Below are positions 25,371 through 33,173 of a stretch of DNA of 37,847 nucleotides, in pieces. The stretch covers positions 1 to 37,847 of the forward strand of contig CANFSD010000002.1 of NCBI GenBank assembly GCA_947449515.1, written 5' to 3'. A program made the position numbers and the translations under genes. This stretch comes from Bacteroidota bacterium. Its GTDB lineage: Bacteria; Bacteroidota; Bacteroidia; UKL13-3. The notes under the pieces were generated by a model. The model was given only the letters and a program-made list of their open reading frames with translations. It did not search any database and was not told the origin of the DNA. The number at the start of each line of letters is the position of its first letter. Position 1 is the stretch's first letter.

Positions 25371-26459
25371 GTGAAGTTGCATAAATTACCCTTTCTGATA
25401 GTTACTATTTCTATTGCCCTTTTGCTTATTTTAGGGAATATGGCTCCGTTTTTTTCACCCCAATTATTTTGGCCTTTGGCCTTTTTTGGTTTAGCCTTTC
25501 CTTTTGTATTTGTGCTTAATTTCTTCGTATTAGTTTTTTGGTTAATTAGAAAACACAAGAATGCTTACATAGCCCTTGCTGCATTTGTTTTCAGTATGTG
25601 GAATGTGCCATCATTTATCCAATTAAATAGCAAAGATGTTCCAGTAGTAGAAGCACATAAAAAATTAAATATCGTGAGTTTTAATACCCATTATATGGGT
25701 GCCTACGATTACAATGGTGGCGATTCAGGATTTTTCTTTAGAATGTTAGACACCTTGCAACCTGATATTATTTGCCTCCAAGAATTTGCCAATTTAGGCG
25801 GCAATTATGAGAAGCCAATGTTCAAACGTTTCTTTAAACAGTACAAAGATTTTTTCAATGTAAATGCCGATGCTATTAATAAAACATTTCCAACAGGCTA
25901 TGGGGTTTGTATTTTCTCCAAATACCCAATCGTAAATAAGGGTTACCTTGAACTAGAAAATCAAAACAGCAACTTAACTGTATTTGCAGATGTATTGGTT
26001 GGAAAAGACACCATAAGGGTAATCAATACCCATCTTAAATCTATTGTATTCGACAAGGAAGATTATAAAACCTATGCAGAATTGCAGGAGGCCGAAGACA
26101 GCCCCGAATCATATAAATTAAAACGTATTCTTTTCAAACTTAAATATGCTTTTCAATACCGATCTAAGCAAGCAGATAAAATACGCGAAAAGTTAAACAA
26201 GAGTCCTTACAAAGTAATCCTCTGTGGAGATTTCAATGATTCCCCAACCAGTTATGCCTACCATACTATTAGGGGCAATATGAAAGATGCCTTTAAAGAA
26301 TCTGGATACGGAATGAGCAGAACCTATATTGGTAAAATGCCTTCCTTTAGAATTGATTATATCCTCCATGATCCAAGTTGGGAAAGCTATCACTACAAAA
26401 CCAATACGCTAAATTTTAGCGACCATAAAATGATCAGTTGCACTGTCTTGTTGCCTTAA
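25371..26459 (+). CDS. Membrane-anchored endonuclease/exonuclease/phosphatase (EEP) family protein
   Basis: Starting at a GTG, this 362-aa protein has about three N-terminal membrane helices (residues 5-85) and then an EEP (DNase I-like) domain. The metal and catalytic residues are all visible: Asn in SFNTHYM (about 104), Glu in CLQEFAN (about 142), Asp and Asn in CGDFNDSP (about 286), Asp in RIDYIL and the final Asp-His in FSDHKM (about 351). The family acts on nucleic acids, inositol phosphates or phospholipids. The membrane anchor fits phosphodiesterase work at the membrane, but the substrate cannot be read from sequence. It is second in an operon with the rhomboid protease. Its TAA is immediately followed by the stop codon of the convergent gene, with no terminator between. 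Confidence 0.9.
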   Translation: MKLHKLPFLIVTISIALLLILGNMAPFFSPQLFWPLAFFGLAFPFVFVLNFFVLVFWLIRKHKNAYIALAAFVFSMWNVPSFIQLNSKDVPVVEAHKKLNIVSFNTHYMGAYDYNGGDSGFFFRMLDTLQPDIICLQEFANLGGNYEKPMFKRFFKQYKDFFNVNADAINKTFPTGYGVCIFSKYPIVNKGYLELENQNSNLTVFADVLVGKDTIRVINTHLKSIVFDKEDYKTYAELQEAEDSPESYKLKRILFKLKYAFQYRSKQADKIREKLNKSPYKVILCGDFNDSPTSYAYHTIRGNMKDAFKESGYGMSRTYIGKMPSFRIDYILHDPSWESYHYKTNTLNFSDHKMISCTVLLP

Positions 26460-29312
26460 TTATCTTGCTGGAACAGGAGCCACTGCAGGAGCTGGCATCG
26501 GTGTAAATTTTCTAATATTATAGGTAAAAGTAAGCAGAAAATACCTGTTTAACACATTAGATCGGGTGTCTTCAATATAGGTTTCAGTTACGTTTCTGCT
26601 TATGCTGTTGTTTTGATTTAAGATATCAAAAACACTTGCTTTTACCTCGGCCATTCTATTCATAAATTTATAAGCAATAGCGGCATTCCACAGGAAGAAA
26701 TTGGAATTAAAACTGCTACCCAATCCTTTGTAATTGGTATAACTTATTTCAGAATTTAATACCAACGATTTGGTGGGCATAATATTCGCTTTTAAATTGC
26801 TGGTATTAATAAAGTAATTGCTACTTGGATTAATAAGTAAAGTGTTTTTAACCAAATTTATATTGGCATTATGACTCAAGGTAAAATCAATTTTCTCGCT
26901 GATATTACTTCCTAAAACCATTCCGCCGGTTACATTAAATGTGTTGGCATAGTTCAATTGCGTATTTACTTGCCCTGGAACTTTACTATAATTAACCCCC
27001 ACGTTAAGGTTCAAATTACTCTTTAATTTTTTTAATGGTAAGCCGTAGGTGGCAAAACTGCGTGCATTAATATTGCCATTTAAATTTACTGGCTGCGATA
27101 TTTGTGCCCCTCTTCCCAGTATTGCTCCATTGGGTAATACAGAGTCTCTGGTGGCTGTATAGGTGCTATTTGCAATATAGTCATTGGTAAAAGAGGCCAT
27201 AGCAAATATGAAAAAGGTTTGTGCATTGTGTGGGTTATTTATGCCATACCTCGTTACAAAATTATGCGAATATTCTTGCCTTAAATTGGGATTTCCTGAA
27301 GCCAGCAACAAAGGATTTGAATTGTCTATTACATTTTGCAATTGCGATACACTTGGGGTATTGGTGTTTGTTCTATAAACCAATCTCAAGGTTTTACTAT
27401 TTGTAAACTTATATTGGTAAGTTATGCTTGGCAAAATATTTTGAAAGCTTTTGTCAAACGCTCTATTTGTAGGATAAGTTTGGGCACTTTCCATCTTTAA
27501 AAATTGTTGTGTAACGCCTGCTGTTAAAGTGTATTTTTCTTTATTAATGTTTATACTCACATTCGCTTTATGTGTTGTTACAGTATTATCAAATGTATTG
27601 CTTAATAAAGAGTCAATCTTACTGTATTCATTATTGGTTGAATCATATCTATTGGTCATTTTATAAGCCTTATTTTGATTCAATGTAGGGTTATAACTCA
27701 ATTGCAATTGTATGGTTTTATTTAACTGTTCTGTATAGGTTAAATTAGTACCGTAGGTTACACCATTGGTTTCACTTTTACTTTGTTGTCTAATACTTTT
27801 TTTAACCAAATTATAACTGGTGTCAATATTAGAATTAGTTGAATATTGGTTAATCTCAGAAATTTTGTTGTTTAAATCATGACTTAAATTCAAACTTATT
27901 GTTCTTCCTAATTTTTCGAATTTATGACGGAGTAATAAATTGTTACTAATGGTATATCCATTATTTGTTAGTTGCTTGTTTGTTAATGTGGCGTTTAAAG
28001 TGGTATCGTTTAAAACATTACTTGCAAATTGGTCGCTGTTATTGGTATTGTTTTGAAAGCTAATTCTTGGTGTATAAATTACAGAATTAAATGAGTCAAA
28101 TGTGTGCTCTAACCTTAGATTAAACCTGTTATTGAAGTTTTGTGATTCACTAAGGGAACTATCTTGGTATAATTGACTTACCTCGGGGTTAATTAAATAG
28201 GTTCTATGGGTAATTTTATCCGATAAGGTTTTGCTATTATTAAAAAAGTAACTCCCACTTACCAGGGTTTTAGTACCCCATTTGTCTGAATAATTTAAGC
28301 CCAAAGAATTGGTTGTGCTAATACCTGTTTGCTGCCCCACAAAAAAATTACTCATATCACCCATTCCGCCAGAGCCTCCGCCTCCCATCATATAGCCTCT
28401 GCTACCTCCGCCACCACCTCCCATTGGCATTCGCGGAGCAGAAGCACTTCCTCCAAATAAATCTTGCATCGAAAAATTCTGCTGGTTAATGTTGTTAGAC
28501 ATGCCCAATAAGGTAATGCGTTGGTCGCCTTTAAATGAATTATAATTTAAACCAGCTAAGTATCTTTCATTGGTACCATATGCCGCATATACTTTTCCAA
28601 ATTTGCCGTTGTTTCTGCCAGATTTGGTAGTAATGTTCATTGTCTTGTCGGTATTTCCATCATTAAATCCAGTGAACTGTGCTTGGTCGCCTAAACGGTT
28701 AAAAATTTGAACCCTGTCAACTACTTCTGCAGGCAAATTTTTAAGGGCCATTTGTGCATCGTCGCCAAAAAATTCTTTGCCATCCACCAATACCTTTTTT
28801 ACATCTTCACCTTGTGCTTTAACAGTTCCATTTTCTATAGTTATGCCAGGCATTTTTTTAATTAAATCTTCTGCAGTTGCATCTGGATTTACCTTGTAAG
28901 CGCCTGCATTAATACTTGTTGTATCGCCTTTTTGCTCAATCCTAATTTGTGTACTTTCAATTTTGGCTTCCCCTAATTTTTGATCACTGTTTTCTAAAAA
29001 TATAGCACCCAAATATTTGTCTGTTCCAACTATTACTTTCTGGGTTTTGGTTTTAAGGCCAATAAAGCTGATACTCAAATCATAGGTATCAGGTTTTAAA
29101 TTTTCTAATTCAAAAATCCCCTTTTCATTACTTGTGGTTCCTGTAATTGTTTTTTGGTGTTTTTTAATTACAACACTTGCGCCTATTACAGCTTGCAAGC
29201 TTTCCTTTTCAAACAACTTACCAGACAGCTTATAGGTTTGCGCTTCCGAAAAAACTGGACCCAACAACAAAATGCTCAATAAGAGAAGGTAGAATGTACT
29301 TTTGGTTTTCAA
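26460..29312 (-). CDS. Outer-membrane beta-barrel protein, TonB-dependent receptor-like
   Basis: The order of parts is: signal peptide (KTKSTFYLLLLSILLLGP...), a CarboxypepD-regulatory-like beta-sandwich (LSGKLFEKESLQAVIGASVV...), a plug-like domain (MPGITIENGTVKAQG; VLVDGKEFFGDDAQMALKNLP), a Gly/Met-rich loop (around the GGSASAPRMPMGGG stretch) and a long outer-membrane barrel to a C-terminal Arg. This is the common Bacteroidota family of outer-membrane beta-barrel proteins related to TonB-dependent receptors; the ligand is unknown. No ATG or GTG start exists. The open frame begins after a TAA and can use TTG at 29360 or TTG at 29312. I choose 29312, because the signal peptide then starts with M-K-T-K. 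The length is then 950 aa (966 from the upstream TTG). Confidence 0.82.
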   Translation of the reverse strand: MKTKSTFYLLLLSILLLGPVFSEAQTYKLSGKLFEKESLQAVIGASVVIKKHQKTITGTTSNEKGIFELENLKPDTYDLSISFIGLKTKTQKVIVGTDKYLGAIFLENSDQKLGEAKIESTQIRIEQKGDTTSINAGAYKVNPDATAEDLIKKMPGITIENGTVKAQGEDVKKVLVDGKEFFGDDAQMALKNLPAEVVDRVQIFNRLGDQAQFTGFNDGNTDKTMNITTKSGRNNGKFGKVYAAYGTNERYLAGLNYNSFKGDQRITLLGMSNNINQQNFSMQDLFGGSASAPRMPMGGGGGGSRGYMMGGGGSGGMGDMSNFFVGQQTGISTTNSLGLNYSDKWGTKTLVSGSYFFNNSKTLSDKITHRTYLINPEVSQLYQDSSLSESQNFNNRFNLRLEHTFDSFNSVIYTPRISFQNNTNNSDQFASNVLNDTTLNATLTNKQLTNNGYTISNNLLLRHKFEKLGRTISLNLSHDLNNKISEINQYSTNSNIDTSYNLVKKSIRQQSKSETNGVTYGTNLTYTEQLNKTIQLQLSYNPTLNQNKAYKMTNRYDSTNNEYSKIDSLLSNTFDNTVTTHKANVSININKEKYTLTAGVTQQFLKMESAQTYPTNRAFDKSFQNILPSITYQYKFTNSKTLRLVYRTNTNTPSVSQLQNVIDNSNPLLLASGNPNLRQEYSHNFVTRYGINNPHNAQTFFIFAMASFTNDYIANSTYTATRDSVLPNGAILGRGAQISQPVNLNGNINARSFATYGLPLKKLKSNLNLNVGVNYSKVPGQVNTQLNYANTFNVTGGMVLGSNISEKIDFTLSHNANINLVKNTLLINPSSNYFINTSNLKANIMPTKSLVLNSEISYTNYKGLGSSFNSNFFLWNAAIAYKFMNRMAEVKASVFDILNQNNSISRNVTETYIEDTRSNVLNRYFLLTFTYNIRKFTPMPAPAVAPVPAR

Positions 29313-29418
29313 AATTTCACAGGAATTATCCAGCAATATTGCATTTTGTTTGGATAGCAAAAAAATAAAATGGTTTAAGCGCCATTATTTTTGGCAATTT
29401 TTAACAGTTTTGCTTCAT

Positions 29419-29448
29419 TTTGTTTAATCAATTTCTTTTTTACCTTTG
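29419..29448 (+). promoter_or_regulatory. Promoter of the riboswitch-controlled receptor gene
   Basis: TTTG at 29419-29422, an 18-nt spacer and TACCTTTG at 29441-29448 form a textbook Bacteroidota promoter. The predicted start at about 29453 coincides with the first base of the riboswitch P1 stem, which supports both calls. Confidence 0.68.
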
Positions 29449-29452
29449 TCTT

Positions 29453-29540
29453 GTCTTTAGGGGTGCCTAACCAATTTTTGGTAAAGCTGAGATCAAACCC
29501 TCGGAACCTGAACAGGATAATGCCTGCGAAGGAAAAAGAA
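29453..29540 (+). promoter_or_regulatory. TPP (thiamin pyrophosphate) riboswitch, THI element
   Basis: The conserved core is present in order: GGGGTGC (from 29460), GCTGAGA (29486-29492), ACCC, GAACCTGA, then a P5 hairpin CAGG-ATAATG-CCTG with compensating changes, and GCGAAGG. P1 is formed by UCUUU (29454-29458) and AAAGA (29535-29539). TPP binding is known to switch off downstream genes of thiamin synthesis or uptake. Here the expression platform appears to be the terminator at 29604-29631. Confidence 0.95.
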
Positions 29541-29603
29541 ACAGCAATTCCTATTTTGGAGTGTTGCCATTTTTGGGTTATACCTTTCCGGGTATTTTAT
29601 CAC

Positions 29604-29631
29604 CGACAAGCCGCCTCTGCTTGTCGTTTTT
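29604..29631 (+). terminator. Riboswitch expression-platform terminator
   Basis: CGACAAGC (29604-29611) pairs with GCTTGTCG (29619-29626) around a 7-nt loop and is followed at once by TTTTT and an AT-rich tail. It lies between the TPP aptamer and the ATG at 29651. The alternative antiterminator pairing is not obvious. Confidence 0.85.
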
Positions 29632-29650
29632 ATTTAATTAAACTCAAAAT

Positions 29651-31858
29651 ATGAGAAAACTTGGAATCTCCTTGTTGTTTTGCCTGGCAATGGTATCAGG
29701 CTTAAATGCTCAAACAGACTCACTAAAAACTACTAAGCAATTGCAAGAGTTTTTGGTGGCAGGTATTCGCGCAAGCGAAAAACAACCCATTCCTTTATGT
29801 ATACTTAACCGAAATCAAATTGATAAGCTGTATTATGGGGCAGATATTCCAACACTTTTGCAGTCAACTCCTTCATTAAATGCTTATAGTGATAATGGAA
29901 CAGGCATTGGTTACAGTTATTTCCGATTGCGAGGTATGGATCAAACCAGAATTAATACCACCATTAATGGCATTCCTGTTAATGATCCAGAGAACCAAGG
30001 AGTATATTTTAATAATTTCGCAGATTTGGCAAGCAGTGCAGAAGATATTCAAGTGCAGCGAGGTATTGGCACATCAAGCAATGGTAGCGCGGCTTTTGGT
30101 GGCAGTGTGGCTATTCAAACGAGGTCATTAAGTCAAACAGCCACGAGTGGGTTAAATATGGGTTTTGGTTCTTTCGGTTCGAGCCGACTGAGTGCCGAGT
30201 TACAAACCGGTTTATTGGAAAACCATTTTATGGTTTATGCGCGTTTGGGTCAGGTAAAAACAAATGGTTATAGAAATAATTCTGGTGCGCAGGTTCAATC
30301 CTATCAGTTTAGTTTAGGTTACCAGAACAAGAAGTCTTTTTTGAAGTTTAACTTTTTGGGAGGTAATGCAGCAAGTCAATTGGCCTATGTTGGTTTAGAT
30401 AAAGCTACGTTTGAGGCTTCACCTCAAACCAATCCTTTTGTCAATGGCGAGTCCGACGCCTTTAAGCAGTATTTCAATCAAATACAATACACCTATCAGC
30501 TAAGGCCAAACCAAAGCATTAACCTTTCCTTGTACTTGGTAAAAAGTCAAGCACCTAAATTTCAATACCTTTTCCAAGGAGGTGTTGGTTTTGATTATTT
30601 TAATATGTTGGGTTCTCCATTTATTATAAATAATGGCGATACTACATTACCCAGTTCTTTCATGAGTTCCTACAGATTGGATCAAACCTTCGTGGGTGGA
30701 TTTGCCACCTATAATGCGCGTTTTGGCAAATTGGATATCAATGCGGGTTTGCATTTGAATCAGTTTAAAAGTGATCATTTTATGGAGGTTAATTGGGCCG
30801 ATGTATTGCCTGCTGGTATTGGCCCCAATCACCAAGTTTATTTTAATACGGGTTTAAAAAGGGAACAAAGTGCTTTTTTGAAACTAAATTATGATTTGAG
30901 CAGTAAGCTTTCTCTGTTTACAGATATTCAATTGCGCAGCACCAACTTCACTTATACAGAAAAGACCATGGAATTTAGACCAAGTTATGGCACGGTTGAA
31001 CCTATGAATTGGCTTTTTGTTAACCCGCGTTTAGGCCTCAAATATTTATTAAATAATAGACATTCTGTATATGCCATGGCGGGTATGAGTAGCCGCGAAC
31101 CTACCCGTTTCGATTATTTTCAAGATGATTATGCCACGCATGAAATTAAACAAAATGAAATCAAACCAGAGCAGTTGCTTGACATAGAGATGGGATATGC
31201 CTACCACAGCGCTGCCTTGAATGTAAAAATAAACCTGTTTGCAATGGAGTTCCAAAATCAAATTGTTGCAACAGGTGCGCTCAATAATTTTGGCTATCCT
31301 ATTACAGGAAATATTGGTAGAAGCTCCCGCAGAGGAATTGAAATGGAACTACAAGGAAAATTAAATAGTCATTTGGGTTTTGCCATTAATTCTGCCTTAA
31401 GTAACAATACAGTTGCCCATTTAAGCCAAACATTTTATGATGCTGGCTTTAATCCTATTGAGGTGAAAGAATTTAACAATTCCTCTTTGGCTTTGAGTCC
31501 AAGATCAATCCAACAAATTACCATTCAAAGTTTATGGTTTAAAGAGTTGGTAGCTTTTGACCTCATGGGTAGGTTTGTAAGCATGCAATACTTAGACAAT
31601 ACAGCCTTTAAAGGCTTGTCGTTGCCAGCATTTCATTATTTAGATGCAATGCTTACAATTAACCTTAAAAAATATTTTAATAGCAGTTCTCCATGCATAA
31701 GTTTTAGAGCCAATAACATATTGAATCAAGCCTATGCCAGTTCAGGAAGTGTTAGTGGTTATAGTGCTTTGGATGCTAGTGGGCAAAGAACACAGACTAG
31801 TTTGTATTTTCCTGCTGCAACAAGAAATTTCTTTCTAACATTAAGCCTTAAATTTTAA
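29651..31858 (+). CDS. TonB-dependent receptor under TPP control, probable thiamin or thiamin-precursor uptake
   Basis: The 735-aa protein has a signal peptide (MRKLGISLLFCLAMVSGLNAQ). A TonB-box-like region with LQEFLVAG (about 31-38) follows. The plug domain, about residues 45-155, has RLRGMDQTRINTTINGIPVND and VQRGIGTSSNGSAAFGGSV. A 22-strand barrel ends in Phe (FLTLSLKF). It lacks the N-terminal carboxypeptidase-like domain seen on many Bacteroidota receptors. The TPP riboswitch directly upstream ties it to thiamin. Receptors with THI elements in Bacteroidota are described as candidate outer-membrane thiamin transporters, so the substrate is an inference from control, not from the barrel sequence. 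No thiamin synthesis gene or inner-membrane partner such as PnuT is in the window. It is convergent with the TPR gene, 9 bp between stops. Confidence 0.9.
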   Translation: MRKLGISLLFCLAMVSGLNAQTDSLKTTKQLQEFLVAGIRASEKQPIPLCILNRNQIDKLYYGADIPTLLQSTPSLNAYSDNGTGIGYSYFRLRGMDQTRINTTINGIPVNDPENQGVYFNNFADLASSAEDIQVQRGIGTSSNGSAAFGGSVAIQTRSLSQTATSGLNMGFGSFGSSRLSAELQTGLLENHFMVYARLGQVKTNGYRNNSGAQVQSYQFSLGYQNKKSFLKFNFLGGNAASQLAYVGLDKATFEASPQTNPFVNGESDAFKQYFNQIQYTYQLRPNQSINLSLYLVKSQAPKFQYLFQGGVGFDYFNMLGSPFIINNGDTTLPSSFMSSYRLDQTFVGGFATYNARFGKLDINAGLHLNQFKSDHFMEVNWADVLPAGIGPNHQVYFNTGLKREQSAFLKLNYDLSSKLSLFTDIQLRSTNFTYTEKTMEFRPSYGTVEPMNWLFVNPRLGLKYLLNNRHSVYAMAGMSSREPTRFDYFQDDYATHEIKQNEIKPEQLLDIEMGYAYHSAALNVKINLFAMEFQNQIVATGALNNFGYPITGNIGRSSRRGIEMELQGKLNSHLGFAINSALSNNTVAHLSQTFYDAGFNPIEVKEFNNSSLALSPRSIQQITIQSLWFKELVAFDLMGRFVSMQYLDNTAFKGLSLPAFHYLDAMLTINLKKYFNSSSPCISFRANNILNQAYASSGSVSGYSALDASGQRTQTSLYFPAATRNFFLTLSLKF

Positions 31859-31867
31859 AATAGGTGC

Positions 31868-32440
31868 TTAATGCAAGAGGGCTAGTTTTAAACTCTTAAG
31901 TGGGTTACTTGCCCCATCAATATTGGTAAGGATTTCTTCTGCTTTATAGCGTTGTGGTGCATTGGCGCTAACAAGTTGAAACAATTTGTCAACGGCTTCT
32001 TTTTCTTGTCCCGCCTTCAAATAGGCCAATGATAAATACCATTTGCTCATTTGAATCATTTTGTATTTCTTAAACAAACTCTCTGCCTCGCTAAGGTGAA
32101 TAACAGCTAAGTTAGCGAATCCCGATTTGAGGTAACAAATGCCAAGGTAAAGATTGTAATTGGCCTCTTCCGTTTCATTGGGCTCCATGCGCTGAAAGGT
32201 TTCAATGGCTTGTGAATACTCGCCTTGATCGTACAAACGCATAGCCCTAGCCGCATTGCTCAATGTGTCTGTGTAACCAGTGTCGCTGGTCCAGTAATTC
32301 ATGCAAGGCTCTAAATGTGTTTCGGAAATATTGTACAAAGTAATCTCAGGAGATTTTAGCCTTTCTGATATGAACCAACTAGCCAAAAAGGCCAGCAGCA
32401 CATAAGCACATAAGTTTAAAAAGCTGAGTAATGTTTTCAT
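31868..32440 (-). CDS. Membrane-anchored tetratricopeptide protein
   Basis: This 190-aa protein has one N-terminal membrane segment (LLSFLNLCAYVLLAFLASWFI, residues about 4-24) that is a signal anchor or uncleaved signal. It then has TPR-like helices: AARAMRLYDQGEYSQAIETFQRM (shown as A-R-A through Q-R-M, about 64-85), NYNLYLGICYLKSGFANLAV and WYLSLAYLKAGQEKEAVDK. The TPR signature residues W/L-G-Y-A-F are recognisable in three units. It probably acts as a protein-protein adaptor in the periplasm. It stands alone, and its promoter lies in the large gap to the right, where no clear TAnnTTTG match was found. No closer family name can be given. Confidence 0.75.
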   Translation of the reverse strand: MKTLLSFLNLCAYVLLAFLASWFISERLKSPEITLYNISETHLEPCMNYWTSDTGYTDTLSNAARAMRLYDQGEYSQAIETFQRMEPNETEEANYNLYLGICYLKSGFANLAVIHLSEAESLFKKYKMIQMSKWYLSLAYLKAGQEKEAVDKLFQLVSANAPQRYKAEEILTNIDGASNPLKSLKLALLH

Positions 32441-33173
32441 TAATAGGCAGCTAAGGTACTAAAACCAATACTTTTCAATAGGTAAATTACATCAGCGTAC
32501 GAATATCTGTGTCGAAATGCAATATTTCTCTCTTTTTGAGAATTATTTCCCTTTTTTGGATGTCTGTGCGACATTGGCACATAAAATCGCCTAAAATCGC
32601 AGCTTATATTGAAAAAACAACTACTTATATCAACTTTTGTAAGTTTCCTGTTTTTGGACAAGCATTTTTTCTAGCCTTAAGAAATTAAGCTGTTTGGGGC
32701 CTCTTATTCTTCAATTGTTTCATTAAGAGAAAATGTCGCATTTTATAAAATATTGTAAACCATATTGATAGGCCATATACAACTTCTTGCACTCCCCAGT
32801 TATACACACTTATAAATTTATTTGTAGTTTTCCCCACAAATTAGCTTAATATTTACTTGTAAAACATTGAAAATTAATAGATTGAAATTATTCTATTAAA
32901 TTGGACGCCTTTATCCTTGCTTGTTGGCAATTTTTAGCGTTTGGTTTCTCAAGGTCTCTATTATCATTAATATATAGTCAAGTGCGACATTTTATAATGT
33001 GAAGGATTTTCGCCTAATTGTCTGTTTGCCAGATTTTTTGCCCTAAAAAGCAAAAATGTTGAGAATAAATTAAAAACAGATTTCGGAAATCCCTTTTTCA
33101 AACTAAATTTGCATAATTTATACCTATAGCTACTATCAGGTGTTTACATACCCTTCAAAAAACAAGCTCAAAT
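32441..33173. other. 733-bp non-coding gap between divergent genes, with repeated nonamer
   Basis: No credible gene is seen. The only long frame (minus, to 32661) starts with TTG and has no family features. The gap is AT-rich and holds three copies of TGCGACATT (32567-32575 plus, 32732-32740 minus, 32983-32991 plus). It also has two direct TAAAATCGC repeats with a 10-bp period (32582-32600) and one perfect DnaA-box match TTATACACA (32800-32808). The carB promoter candidate lies at its right end. No tRNA or known RNA motif was recognised. Confidence 0.7.
33081..33111 (+). promoter_or_regulatory. Candidate carB promoter
   Basis: TAAATTTG at 33104-33111 matches TAnnTTTG, with TTTC at 33081-33084 about 19 nt upstream as a weak -33. 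It gives a leader of about 57 nt before the carB ATG. Confidence 0.48.

Noticed and set aside
29390..29405. TTGGCAATTTTTA shared with the gap before carB (near 32926)
   Set aside because: The 13-mer is AT-rich, occurs only twice and has a different position relative to the promoters. It is probably chance or a generic upstream element.
29445..29455. CTTGTC upstream of the TPP aptamer as antiterminator partner for GACAAG of the terminator
   Set aside because: The promoter predicts a start at about 29453, so most of this hexamer would not be in the RNA. A 6-bp match is also weak evidence.
32570..32590. Sigma-54 promoter (TGGCAC...)
   Set aside because: TGGCAC is present at 32575-32580 but the second element lacks TTGC at the right spacing.
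32440..32661. 73-codon minus-strand frame overlapping the start of the TPR gene
   Set aside because: It starts with TTG, has no family features or signal, and covers the repeated nonamer and direct repeats. It is more likely non-coding upstream DNA.
32731..32760. Possible XerCD dif-like site around TGTCGCATTTTATAAAATATTG
   Set aside because: Only about 12 of 22 arm positions agree with the E. coli dif site and the inner XerC-arm bases differ, so it is not convincing without chromosome context.
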